Source: Siphonodentalium dalli
Taxonomy: Eukaryota; Mollusca; Scaphopoda; Gadilida; Siphonodentaliidae
DNA: 64,000 bases
NCBI GenBank assembly: GCA_032622095.1
Contig: CP136069.1
Span: 89,971,134 to 90,035,133 of the forward strand
Direction: 5' to 3'
Position 1 is the first letter of the stretch, and each line of letters starts with the position of its first letter. The notes beneath the pieces were generated by a model. The model searched no databases and was not told the origin of the DNA. It saw only the letters and a program-made list of their open reading frames with translations. The position numbers and the translations under genes are program-made. Below are positions 47,945-58,759 of this stretch, in pieces.

Positions 47945-48438
47945 TTTTAAACTTCGTTAATTTGGTGTCCGGAACGATTTTATCGCTGCAGGGTTGTACT
48001 ACTAGCTGAGTATGTTATTTATAGGAAACAGGTGACAAATGCCCGGTATTTTGTGCTTGTATTTGGGATATGTTTGTCAAGCCATTTGGTAATTCTTTCA
48101 TAACTTGAGTTCCTTATATTATTATACCGATTTATAAATTCGATTAAAACCTTATTTTTGGGACTTTATGTCCAGTAACTGTGTGTTGACAAATGTGTAG
48201 AATCGCTTTAAAAAGATGACATATCCTAATTAACTTAAGAAGCAGGTACGGTGTTTTTTTCAGGAACAGACAGGCATGTAATAAAGTGTGGGTTAATCGA
48301 AATACATCACAGTCCTATTACGTAATAGTATATGTCCAACTTCTGCCAAGTTCTGGTTTTCCCTGAATTGATCATGCCCTTAATCAAGTTAATGATACAA
48401 CGAAAATAGGTAACAACATTTTATTATCTACTTCTAAC

Positions 48439-48596
48439 CTATTTTGAGAGAATGATGATCGTTTTGGTATATTTCTCACAGTGCTCAAACATAGTCTTGT
48501 CGTCCTACATAAAACTGTCCTACGTGCCACCTCGAAGTTCATAAAACATGACGATTTACAAAAAATGAAAAACTTGTTGACCCTGGACGCCGCCAT
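48439..48596 (-). CDS. TTC19: TTC19, coding exon 1 (mitochondrial presequence)
   Basis: 158-nt exon from ATG at 48596 (context AAAATGGCGGCG) to the donor AATAG|GTTAGA (exon base 48439, intron from 48438). It encodes 52 residues plus two bases: MAASRVNKFFIFCKSS..., rich in Arg/Lys/Ser/Thr with no acidic residue except Glu22, as in a mitochondrial targeting sequence. It leaves in phase 2, and exon 2 enters needing exactly one base, giving Arg53. The assignment rests on this phase match, the strand, the presequence character and the total length. The 7.8-kb distance makes it an inference rather than a certainty. An unseen extra exon would have to be a multiple of three in length. Confidence 0.8.
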
Positions 48597-49021
48597 TTTT
48601 ATTTGGTAATTATTTGTTGCAGGAAGTTTCGAATGTTTATAAATTTCTATTTTACCAGGAACCCAGAATTATATTAAAATATCAATATAGTATCTGGACG
48701 CTATGAAATTGTACTATTTTTGGAAACACTTGAATGTGCTTTATCTTGTATAAATAATAATTCGTAAATGTGCACAGAATATGTTGTTGTTAGCTCTAGT
48801 TGAGTAACCGCTCAAGTGAATGTCAGCATGTGCGATATTTTTGGGAACAACTGCGAACCCTTATTCATTTTATCCCTCACAATAGATCGCCCAATTGTAT
48901 AAATATTTTGGTCAGTTCGTCTTTACACTTCTTTTCTCTCAATTTCGAAAACAATGACATTAATGCACATTGCAATAACTTGCAGTCACAGACTTGTCTT
49001 ATGCCAAGTTATGGCGAAGTT
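48597..49021. promoter_or_regulatory. Presumed TTC19 5' flank
   Basis: Immediately upstream of the TTC19 ATG on the - strand and running to the foldback at 49022. No TATA box or CpG island is evident. Called only by position. Confidence 0.3.
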
Positions 49022-50009
49022 GTCAGGTCGGGCACAGCCACAGGTGCCAAATGAGCTAAATAGCTCATTTGAGCTCACATAGCTAAATCGAGCTAAATTT
49101 TTACTGTGATTTAAGTCCATTTCCTCAGTTCAACGTGTGCATCAAATTATCGCATTGCGAATTTATTTCTACTGGACCAACCTAGTATTGAGCTTCACAA
49201 ATACATCGTGTGCTCATCTACTCACAACATTCTTGATATCTTTTACGTGACATTTGCTTAAGGATTTATCCATATGTTTTCATTAAAATTCGTGAGAGAA
49301 AATAGTTTTAAATTGACTTTTCAGTCGGCAAATCGTGCTGTGTCAGATTCGCTCCGCTATGTCTAAGCTTATCCTAAGATAAAATGAAACACACGTTCTG
49401 ATTGGCTGCTCAAAACAGGCTCCGTCTATGTGTTTATAAGCATGATTTTAATTGAATTTCACTGGTTGGAAGATATGGAAAGCCACGCGCTTTTACCACA
49501 TCGACACAATAGAAGACACAGTAAACGATGCGTAAAATATGAATCTACTGACCACTCGAGCTTCCGTATTTTTTCTTCTCTTAATGGCAAATCAGTGTAC
49601 GTTCGGCAAACGATTTATCGTAAATCGATGCCCGTGGTTTATCCAGTCGGACAAGACATTGTAACCTTGTGTCCTTAACCTTCAGAAATATATTCCAGGT
49701 AAATTAATATGCAGAAGCAGCAGTTTTATAAACACAATTCGTAAGTTCAAAAAGAAGTTTAATCATTCTCCTAAAAGTGTTAATCAAATTGCCTTTGATC
49801 ACTCCACTGCTGTTTTAATTACTTGTATGGAAGGAGTTTCTGTGAAGCTTGACATGGGGTCTAACTAATGAATGTAAATTCGCAATGCGATAATTTGATG
49901 CATGTGTTGAACTGAGGAAATGGACTTAAATCACATTAAAAATTTAGCTCGATTTAGCTATGTGAGCTCAAATGAGCTATTTAGCTCATTTGGCACCTGT
50001 GCCCGACCT
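49022..50009. mobile_element. Foldback element with AGCTCATTTGAGCT words
   Basis: Inverted termini CAGGTCGGGCAC followed by AGGTGCCAAATGAGCTAAAT; arms of roughly 150 bp (49022-49175 and 49868-50009). The arms are full of AGCT-containing words. The left terminus carries an extra CACAGC. I could not find a clean target duplication. Likely a hAT-type non-autonomous element. The loop (49176-49867) shows no recognisable gene. Confidence 0.75.
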
Positions 50010-50040
50010 GGTTATGCCAGTGATGGGAGGCATTTTGCAC

Positions 50041-50288
50041 ATTTATTAAATAATTGAACTTAAGCGCAATTGAATTACGCTTGAGCGCAATAATTACTTA
50101 GCGCAATTGAATTACGCTTGAGCGCAATAATTACTTTATTAAAATTCATTTCAATTAATTGTGCTTAATTTCAATTAATTGATCATAACGCAATTAGTTG
50201 TACAAAATTGAAATTCAATTGCGCTCAATCGCAATACAATTCACGTCAATTGCACTGATATAACTCTCAAGCGCACTGATATAACTAG
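50041..50288 (+). repeat. GCGCAATT-word repeat, left copy
   Basis: Dense words TTAAGCGCAATTGAATTACG, CTTGAGCGCAATAATTACTT, CAATTAATTG and TTGCGCTCAATCGCAATACA. The same ~245-bp order occurs at 52736-52985 in the same orientation, so the two flank a 2.45-kb segment. Confidence 0.85.
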
Positions 50289-52735
50289 GAGGTTGCCCGT
50301 CACAAAATGACAGGCATACAAATGTTCTTTGTAACTTTCTAATGTCCGCGGTCATGAACAAATTCTCATTTCTATATAAGAAATGGAATGGTCATGCTTC
50401 TCCTTTTTGTCACTGGATGCGCGAGGGAACACTTTATTTCACTAAAACTGTATTTCTACACATACCCACCCCACATATACGCATGCACATACTGAACGAA
50501 ACAAAATCAGCATATTACTTTAAATATTACTATATACTAACTGAAACATACACATTAACTGAAACGCACATTATATGACCTTAAACAGCGCGCACATGGA
50601 GGAGCCTGCAGCCCCTTTGTGCGGTTTGCGCACATTATATGACCTTAAACAGCGCGCGCTTCGCGCACATTTTTATCTTTTAAACATTCTTTCAACACAT
50701 TTACACTCAACTGAAACATTAAAAGAGCATTAATTAGCATGGGCAGTATTGTTTACACTGTATTAGTCCCGAATCGGGAATGTGGTTTTTCTAACCGAGC
50801 TCCGGCGAATCTACTGAACGGTATACCCACTGACGGGAGGTCAGGCTGTGTCCATTCGCCATCTTCCGCACAACTTTCATAATAAAGACAGCATTCTTTA
50901 CTTATGTTCACACTAGTGCTGGGACGGTTGTCCGGATAACCGGTTACTGTTCGGTTACGCGTGTCAACCGGTTGGAGGAGGCCACAACCGGATAACCGTA
51001 CTATTGATAACGATCGTACTATCCTCGTAGTACGACGAGTAAATGCTGCCGAAATCATTTACAGAAGTTTAAGTAACGAGAGTAAGTAATAAGAAGCCGC
51101 TTATAGAAGCGATTTGGACAGTTGATTGTGTATTCATATACCCGACAACACATGCCTGTTTGATCACCGGCGGCTTTTCTAGACATGAAACCAACAACTA
51201 CACTCTTATCTGCGTCAGTCTGTGAATCACTTGCTACACATTCAATGCCAATTTCCTTTGGCGGCATTACATGACGTTACGGCTGCACGCGCACCGCGGC
51301 ATACATCAAAGCAATCAAGTCTAGACTTTTACTTCGTCGTCAATATTATGTATGTTTTCTTGAAACTGCCCCCCTTTGTCATTACCATTAGTTCGTCTCA
51401 AAGCGATGACAGAAGACCTACAAAAACAGAAATCGAACGTTTGGGGACATTTAGTCATATAATTGAAGATGACGAAAAAAAGGAAGAAGAAATGGGCGGT
51501 ATGCAAGGCCTGCCAAACGCGATTCGTTTATTCTGGATCAACATCCAATATGAAGTCGCACATCCAGAAAAAACACAGGCCTACTGGGAGTGGGAAATAA
51601 GAGTATATCTAGTGATGCGTTCGATAACTGTAATTCCTAAACACTGGCTGGGGCTTGCGTAATGAATCACGACGATTTAATTTTGTTTGAATTGGTTTAT
51701 TAAATAATTGAAGTAACATCGTGTAGCCACTGTGATTAATACATACCTGCCTATACCCAAACACTAGTAAACATTACTAAACAACAGTATACCTATCTTC
51801 AGTACCTTGTTTGGGCTAATCGTGCCCGGGGGCCCTGGGATACACACAAGGGAGGAACTATATTTCGTCGCTGAAGGTTTTGCAAGCAAGCGTTGTTTAT
51901 GCGGTGCGGAACTCCCGTAAACATCGATATACTAGCGCACCACTAATATATATTTATATTTTAGTTTGTATGGGCTCAAAACTGAATTAATTTATACACA
52001 TTTACAACTATTTGATCGCTGTAACGGGAACTCATTGTACGACCAAGACATCGTGTGTGATCGCATGTATATCAACGTTTCTGGGACGCGTAATAAACAT
52101 TTGTTTTGCCGATATAGTGACCAGTGTATTCAATCTCGTACTGAGGGTAATACTGGTCACGGCTAACCGGTTATGGTTAGGTTAATGCCCGTGGTTAACC
52201 GGTTAGGAAAAAACCCCAACCGTCCCAGCACTAGTTCACACCGAACTGGCGAATTAAAATACCATAATATATTAGCACCCATTCCCAACGATGGTAGAGC
52301 GTTCGGTCTCGACTCTACACCCACTACATGCACGTTCACGACAAAACCAACATTTGTTACTTCTATTCACACTCAACCTGAACTGAAAAATGAATTTATC
52401 GCCTATTTCCAACAACGCTGTTAGCGCATGGAAGTTTCGTCGACAGTAGCAAAGATAATGCGGGTTTGCGTGCGACGTCATTTCGACAAACGTCGTAAGA
52501 AATAGTGTCTATACTTGAGTGCAAATACTGCATTTCGGGACCATGTTAGATCTCAGGTTTGCTTTGACCAATCGACTTGAAATTTGGTGAGTCATCTTTT
52601 ACGACACAGTATAGGCCGTGGTACAAATTTGGGCCATATTGCACGCATCGTTGAAAAGTTATAAACGCACCAAAAGCGTGACCGAGTTATACGTAGACAT
52701 ACACACACAAACGACGGGTTTTATATATATAGATT
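50289..52735. mobile_element. Probable insertion between direct repeats (split by a hAT element)
   Basis: Removing the hAT element (50914-52233) leaves about 1.1 kb beginning GGAGGTTGCCCGTCACAAAA and ending with a TATATATATAGAT tail. Such tails are common on short retroelements. No coding motif remains. GCGCGCGCTTCGCGC near 50655 is a small palindrome. The nature of the element is uncertain. Confidence 0.4.
50914..52233. mobile_element. Non-autonomous hAT element with ACCGGTTA words
   Basis: Terminal inverted repeats TAGTGCTGGGACGGTTG, with an exact 8-bp target duplication GTTCACAC (50906-50913, 52234-52241). The ends repeat ACCGGTTA/TAACCGGT. A 146-codon open frame at 51222-51662 has no recognisable transposase motif, and I do not call it a gene. 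The first ten terminal bases equal those of the element at 46798-47944, so the two are sister families. Confidence 0.9.
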
Positions 52736-52985
52736 GAACTTAAGCGCAAATGAATTACGCTTGAGCGCAATAATTACTTAGCGCAATTGAATTACGCTTG
52801 AGCGCAATAATTACTTAATTACAATTAATTGCGCTTAATTTCAATTAATTGATCATAAACGCAATAAGTTGTACAAAATTGAAATTCAATTGCGCTCAAT
52901 CGCAATACAATTGCACTTATATATCTCTTAAGCGCAATTAAAAACTCTCTAAATTGAATTAAGCTTAAGGGCAATTATTGATCGT
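52736..52985 (+). repeat. GCGCAATT-word repeat, right copy
   Basis: Direct repeat of 50041-50288 with small indels, preceded by ACGACGGGTTTTATATATATAG. Followed near 53120 by GCCTCCCATAC, as in the cluster at 3635-3745. Confidence 0.85.
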
Positions 52986-53164
52986 CATAAACAAAACCCC
53001 CTTAACTCTTATAGAATAGTCTGCAGGATGACTATCCGGCCAAACCTGATTATGAACCTCATTCGATCTTCCGAGGGGTGACAACTTGTATAATTGCCCT
53101 TAACAAGTGTGAAAATGGCCTCCCATACAGACTGGCCTTGGCACTTAATAAGTTACTGCACTTA

Positions 53165-53293
53165 GGCTGAAGGGGTCACTATTACTATCATCATGCGACA
53201 TGCGGTTGAGTGCCCAGTTTAATAATCTGCGGTCATTACCGTCAAGTACCTCGCTTAACGAATCGGTGTGGTTGAGTACCTCGCTTTACAAAA
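53165..53293. repeat. GGCTGAANGGGTCACTAT inverted repeat, left member
   Basis: Contains TTGAGTACCTCGCTTTACAA and GAATCGGTG words; the reverse complement is at 58679-58758 (about 49 bp shorter). The distance between them is about 5.4 kb. Confidence 0.7.
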
Positions 53294-54092
53294 TGGTATA
53301 TGTACCGGTATCATGTACATGGGCCAGTCTAGAGGGTGACTGTGGAGACATCTTCTCCCTCAAATGTGCCACTTCTTCCTTCTCTCCTATCCCAGGGAGA
53401 AGTGACCTCTCTAATATACCATCATGCTGACACCATGTTTAAAGTATATTTATAATTTTATAGATTATAATGGTGTTCTTATTCACTATAATAGTTTTAT
53501 AATAAATGGGCTCAAGATAATGACAAGAATGTGTTGCCTGATACTTATTGGACCATAGAATGGTGTTGGTGTGTAAATTGAACTTCATCCATACATGTAG
53601 TTGGTTCTCCCTGATAACCTAACAGGGAGAAGTCATTTCTCCCAATTTGAAACCTCTAGACTCATCCCTGACCAAGCACTCCCAAGAATACATTAAACTC
53701 TCATTCATATTAAAGGATCATACACTTAAGTTCAGGGACAAGAATGTACCCAACATAGAAAGGGCATCACCCCCATAGTAGAACAAGCCAGACCAAGTTC
53801 CCCACAATTCAGAGAAATCAAATTTTGTCCCTACCACTGGCACGATGGGTTCAAATTTTCCAAACATTGCAACTGTTGCCAACTTTGCACCTCATATAGC
53901 AATTTCAATCCAAACTATTAACTAAATGTTGTAAAATGTACTTTTGGTCTAATAAATTCACCACTATTATAAACCTTGCCCAGCACCTGGCTATACAATT
54001 CCTTGACTATACATACCCAACACCCAAGAAATTTTGGTTATAAAATTAATCATTATTGTCAATTTGTCAGTATACATCTAGGCATCTGAATA
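53294..54092. other. Spacer with no recognised gene
   Basis: CCCAGGGAGAAGTGACCTCT and CAGGGAGAAGTCATTTCTCC words occur about 240 bp apart (near 53391 and 53624). Otherwise featureless. Confidence 0.35.
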
Positions 54093-54235
54093 TCAATCAA
54101 GATTGAGATGGGGTGAGAGAAATTACCCGGTATGCACAGGATAGCTGCTGCTCTAAATATCATACTCAATCAGGATTGAGGTGGGGTGAGAGAAATTACC
54201 CGGTATGCAAACGGATAGCTGCTGGTCAGAAATTT
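54093..54235 (+). repeat. 73-bp tandem duplication
   Basis: TCAATCARGATTGAGRTGGG...AATTACCCGGTATGCA...GGATAGCTGCTG occurs at 54093 and 54166 with few differences. Confidence 0.9.
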
Positions 54236-57200
54236 GTAATTTGGCTGGCATGGGAACAGTAGAAGTAATGTAGTCAAAAAATAATATTAATGAATATCAA
54301 TACCACAAGATTATTTCTACCACCGGTTCAGAATTATTTAAGCAATATGGTCCCATTTTCACTGCCACCTACCCACTAAGGTAACCAGACCACCACCTTT
54401 GGATCCCCGCCACTTCAAACATTAATTCAAGAAAGGAATATAAACTTAAATCACGCACTGTTTAACCATATTTTTGGCTAGAGTTTGCCCAGTCATGTTG
54501 ATAAATTCATGATCTGGTGGTTTAAACAAAGATCAATATGAAATTATGGATGATTTGCAGGTCAACAATCATGAACATACATGTACAATCAGTTCTCGAA
54601 ATTAGCTGCGGCAAATTTGCCTCAAAAGGCAATGCTGTAGAAAAAGTCATATAAGCCGATATAGACTTTCAAGCAGTTCAAAAGAAATTCCATAGAATAA
54701 AAATGCCAATTTCAAGGGCTGTACAATCATAGGAATGCAATGACATGTGAAACCTTTAATGATTACGCTACCATGGTAGTATATGGTACATGTAACACAT
54801 ACTCTATAGTCCCTGGTAAGTCCCAATTGAATATTAAAGGTTTTACTTCCTACCCTTTGAATGTGATCCAAAGGGTAGATATCTGGGCTTAGAATCATGA
54901 TTATTACATAGTTTGATTCTCATAAAAGCAGCTGATTCACTGTAGAAATGCTACTAGTACATTTTGATTCTCCCACATTTGTATTGATTTTAAGGCCTGG
55001 ATATAATAAACAGACAACATATCTGGGCTGCAAACTACCATAATGCTGCATGCAAGGATTTTAGATAATGCAACATAACAGGTATAAAAGCATAACAGGG
55101 TGGCCCTTAAAAGCCTGCATCACTTAACAAAGTTATTAGTGAACATATATCCTGGGCATGGCTACATTTTGTCTATAATTGTTTTCATTAGCCTTGATCG
55201 TGGTTTTTTCGGCATAAATTTGCATTAAGGTTTAGGACTGGAAAGAAAAATATATATCTGGTATGAGTGACTTGTCAGAAAAAAAATTGGTCGGTAGGTA
55301 GGCTTGAAATATTATTTTCAGTCTATTTTTTTATTTTGACATATTCTTATGGCTTTTCATATCTACTGCAAGATTTTGATAACATTAATTGTGATTTCCT
55401 TTGTATAAACTGTAATAAAAAGTTAAAAACACAATGCTTTGACAGATAACATTCTGAGACATTGACAATTATTATTTTTTTATTTTTATAAATGATTTCT
55501 AAAAAATATCTTGATACCATGAAAAAAACTTTTAGAGTAACATACTGGGTTTAAAATAGGGTACATGTAATGGGGAAACCCATACTACATACTAGTATAT
55601 TTTTTACATGGGCCTTAAAAGCTTTTGATGTAAGTGAGCAGGCCACAATTTAGACACACATGTACCAGTATGTTTCTCAGCTACTCTCTAAAATCTTAAC
55701 AAATTTAGTTCTCCTGGCAAAATTTATCCAAAGAAAGGGAAATTTGTTTTAAATTGCATATTTAATTACTCAGTAGTGGGATCAATTGAGCGACTGTTTC
55801 TGAGTGAATGAATGAAATGCTAGCCTCTCTCTAGTAACCCAGTACTCAAATGCTGTAACACTATACCAATGCTTACAATTGCAGAAATAAACCAAATTTG
55901 GGTAGGCTGACCCACAGTCATAGTTCAACCCGCAATTATATTGTCTATTAATGTTAATCCAGGGTTTCCGCTACTACAGCAAGCCGGCCGTCCAGTGGCC
56001 TCATTCCCCTCCCCAACCTTGACTTAATATTGGTCACAAAATACCCACAGACCTAGCTCAGCAACCTGTTTACACAGAACACTGATGATTAACAGATTGC
56101 AAGGATTCCTGCACTTAGTGTCTGAATAAGTCATGACCAGTAGCGCGGACCACATGCACAGTTGTCTACACCATCCTGGGTAACGCTTTGTCTGGGAATG
56201 TTTAGTAGTAATCAGCCTATCGCATTTTAATTTACTGTAGATTTCTGTCTACAAGTCCCAACTTTCCGACCCACTATTTCCCCTCATAATGTGCATTATA
56301 CAGTCATATGGGGACTGAATTCTGATCTACAACCATGAACACAGGTGAGTTTTGGCAGTCGCTGCGAAGAACATCGCAGACCTTTCACCTCAAAACAAGG
56401 TCTGTATCAAAGAAATGTTCAATTAAATATAAACAATTAAAATTTAATAGTTATCAGTGTATTTATTGCCTATCAAATTATTACAAAATTATCCATTATA
56501 CGAATCCAGTATGAAGTCATTTCCGTCTGAGGAATGTCTTTTGATTTTACACCAAATTGTTTTGATTGGTACTGTGAATAAAATACAAAGAAGCATGCAG
56601 AACGTCCGTATAGCACGTGACTGAGCTCATGACATAACACTGGTTACTGACAGAATACACTTGACACTGAGTGTGGCAATGTGTCTTGCCAACCGCGGTA
56701 GTTCCTTTGATGTCGGCTTTTAATATTGCTAGTTATATTCGCTGTATGTTGTGGTGCTTACATGCTTTTAGTTCATTTACTTGAGATAAAAGAAAGACGA
56801 TATATTTTAATTTGGTTTTATACGAAGCTTCATTGTTCCTGCTTGTTGTCTCAAGTGCAAGGAAATGGCTACTTTTCAGTGATAAACATCCAAATTTTCT
56901 CCCGACAGGGCGCCGGGTATGTGCTTACCAAATACGGCCACATTCCCCTATACCTGATTACTAGTAGATTTCCAAGTATTGCCATAACCCAAACTTTACA
57001 TATATGTATGACCAAAATAACTGACCTAGAGATTATTTGCTAGAATGTCTCTTGTCTGCACTTGAAACAGTCACTCCCTGGAATTCAGGCCAAACTTGAC
57101 CTTTACTAGTATTGTTTTCTCTTCTTGAACAAAATATTCATTAGGAAGACAATAATGGTGAGTAAATGTTTTGGAATCACATCAAGAAACATGAGGTAAC

Positions 57201-57496
57201 CGCCATTGGAATCAAGCAAACACTGCAGGTTTCAACAAAAAATCAAAAAAAAATCCTGAACTGAATAAAACATGATATCAACAGTCGTTTTCAAAAGGCA
57301 ATCACGCACTCATAAAACAATTTTATTAGCTCAAATATGCATTCTGTTGAAAGGAATTGGCATAAAATCACACACTAGTAAAATAAAATAAAACATTTAT
57401 ACAGAAAAAATAACATACTAGTAAGTTAACAGCAATGTCAAATATTCAGTTATCCCGAACTGGCAAAAAAATCCCGAACTGGCAAAAATGGACAGG
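54236..57496. other. Long stretch with no recognised gene
   Basis: Apart from the small MITE at 54890-54998, I see only short open frames without family motifs. It lies between the two members of the inverted repeat at 53165 and 58679. Confidence 0.4.
54890..54998. mobile_element. Small MITE, diverged second copy
   Basis: Shares GAATCATGATT, TTGATTCTC.TAAAA, GATTCACTG.AGAAATGCTA and the end GATTTTAAGGCC with the element at 6165-6288; its left end is eroded. Confidence 0.55.
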
Positions 57497-58500
57497 GTCA
57501 TTTCCAGTCTGGGTGAACGTCGACTCTATATTTGAAATCTAGAGTCTGGAGCTAATGTCGCCAAAACCATTTCTATTCAGCGAAGAGCTTCCCCAAAATG
57601 ACGTCACGGATTTTTAAAAATACATCGATGATTGACAGGTGTCCCCACGTGTTATTTGTTGTGCTTCGCAATAACAATGGCCCGTGTCGCAACATAAACT
57701 TACAGAAGATAATATTTGTCATGTGTGCGACTATTCTTTTTCGGGAGATGAACTCGCTGCATCAACCGGAAAGCTGCACCCGAGAGCAAAAAATAAGGTC
57801 GTCATCAAAAATGATGCTTTAGAACTATTTAAAAGCATAAAATTAAGTCATTTCCTCGGTGTTTAACTTTCAGATGACTTTTTTACGACAAATAATTTGA
57901 TTTGCGAACCATGTTACAATAAAGTAAATCAAATACACGGACATGAGTGAGTTCTATTTATATTTATGGGAGGCCAAGTTGGTACCATGCGCAGGCCTAT
58001 CTATCAGGTCTAGCACATCCTTCAAATTAATCCGAATCGTACCGAATATATAATTTCGAAGCCATTTTTTCTGTCTCTATTGTATTTGCAAGCATCGCTT
58101 TCGATCGGAGAAATACCGACTCTGTTACTATATTTAGAGGTGACATTATGGGAGTCTCCGCCCACTAACACTTGTTTATTAACCCGTGCGGTTTCATTGG
58201 ACGGAAAATAATTTACGCAATCAATCAGATTACGGAAACCCGAGGACTTGGAAATGAGATAGCGATAGCGATACCTAATATTCAATGTTGTAATGAATAT
58301 TTAGGTATGAGTTTATTCAGACTGGGTCATTTCAGAACCAAATACTTTTTTTTTTCGTCGAAGCTCGATCTGAAACTCATTTTAAATACTGTAGAGTATA
58401 TGTTTTCTTATGTCTTGGAACAATGTATGACCATGCAAATCAACTGAGAAATATTTGTGCAGAGAGAATGCGATCAGTTATCCCGAACTGGGAAAGTGAC
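57497..58500. mobile_element. Possible TIR element carrying a zinc-finger gene fragment
   Basis: GTCATTTCCAGTCTGGG at the left and CCCGAACTGGGAAAGTGAC at the right are imperfect inverted ends. ATCCCGAACTGGCAAA words also occur twice just outside on the left (57452-57485). The interior holds the fragment at 57690-57955. Confidence 0.35.
57690..57955 (+). pseudogene. Zinc-finger-like N-terminal fragment, frameshifted
   Basis: Frame 1: NICHVCDYSFSGDELAAS, then KNKVVIKNDALELFKSIKLS, stopping at 57866. A +1 shift then continues SDDFFTTNNLICEPCYNKVN with the second CxxC, ending GHE and a stop near 57950. CxxC...CxxC spacing with a helical middle resembles the N-terminal zinc-binding domains of many transposon-derived invertebrate proteins. 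Broken, so not functional. Confidence 0.45.
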
Positions 58501-58678
58501 TGTATCATCTGCTGAATTGCTTTTAATTTTGGAGGATTCCAATGTCCATAACAGAATGAAAATGCAAGCTGGTGTGACATAGTCTAAAGATGCACTGTAT
58601 CCTTACAATTAAATCTTTCAATGGCAGGCTTATATATCCTGGTAGTACATCATTTCGAAATATCGTTTAGCTGTGAGA

Positions 58679-58758
58679 TTTTGTAAAGCGAGGTACTCAA
58701 CCTCACTGATTCGGAAAGCGAGTTGCTCAATCGCGTGATGATAGTGACCCATTCAGCC
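58679..58758. repeat. GGCTGAANGGGTCACTAT inverted repeat, right member
   Basis: Reverse complement of most of 53165-53293, ending AGTGACCCATTCAGCC. Confidence 0.7.
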
Positions 58759-58759
58759 T

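Larger units (their letters stand above)
44340..48183. mobile_element. Foldback transposon (703 bp originally) split by three later insertions
   Basis: Termini CACAGTTACTGGAC...GTCCAGTAACTGTG flanked by a 7-bp direct repeat TGTTGAC (44333-44339 and 48184-48190). The long arms can be followed inward on both sides: 44340-44403 and 45244-45452 on the left; 46720-46797 and 47945-48183 on the right. The centre is near 46600-46720. Removing the three nested elements and their duplications leaves about 703 bp. No coding capacity. Superfamily not assigned. It lies in the TTC19 intron. Confidence 0.85.
40625..48438 (-). other. TTC19: TTC19 intron 1 (7.8 kb)
   Basis: The intron lies between the donor GTTAGA (at 48438) and the acceptor TTTTTCAG (at 40625). 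About half of it is one foldback with three elements nested in it (44340-48183). The rest holds 'AAGACATCTG' repeats (40981-41170, 42860-43230), a relic of the CAGGGACGTGG MITE family (41407-41950), and about 1.1 kb (43230-44330) with nothing recognisable apart from a C-tract near 43945. Confidence 0.75.

Noticed and set aside
51222-51662. 146-codon open frame inside the hAT element
   Set aside because: No BED finger, no RNase H-like transposase motif and no dimerisation-domain pattern that I can see; left as part of the non-autonomous element.
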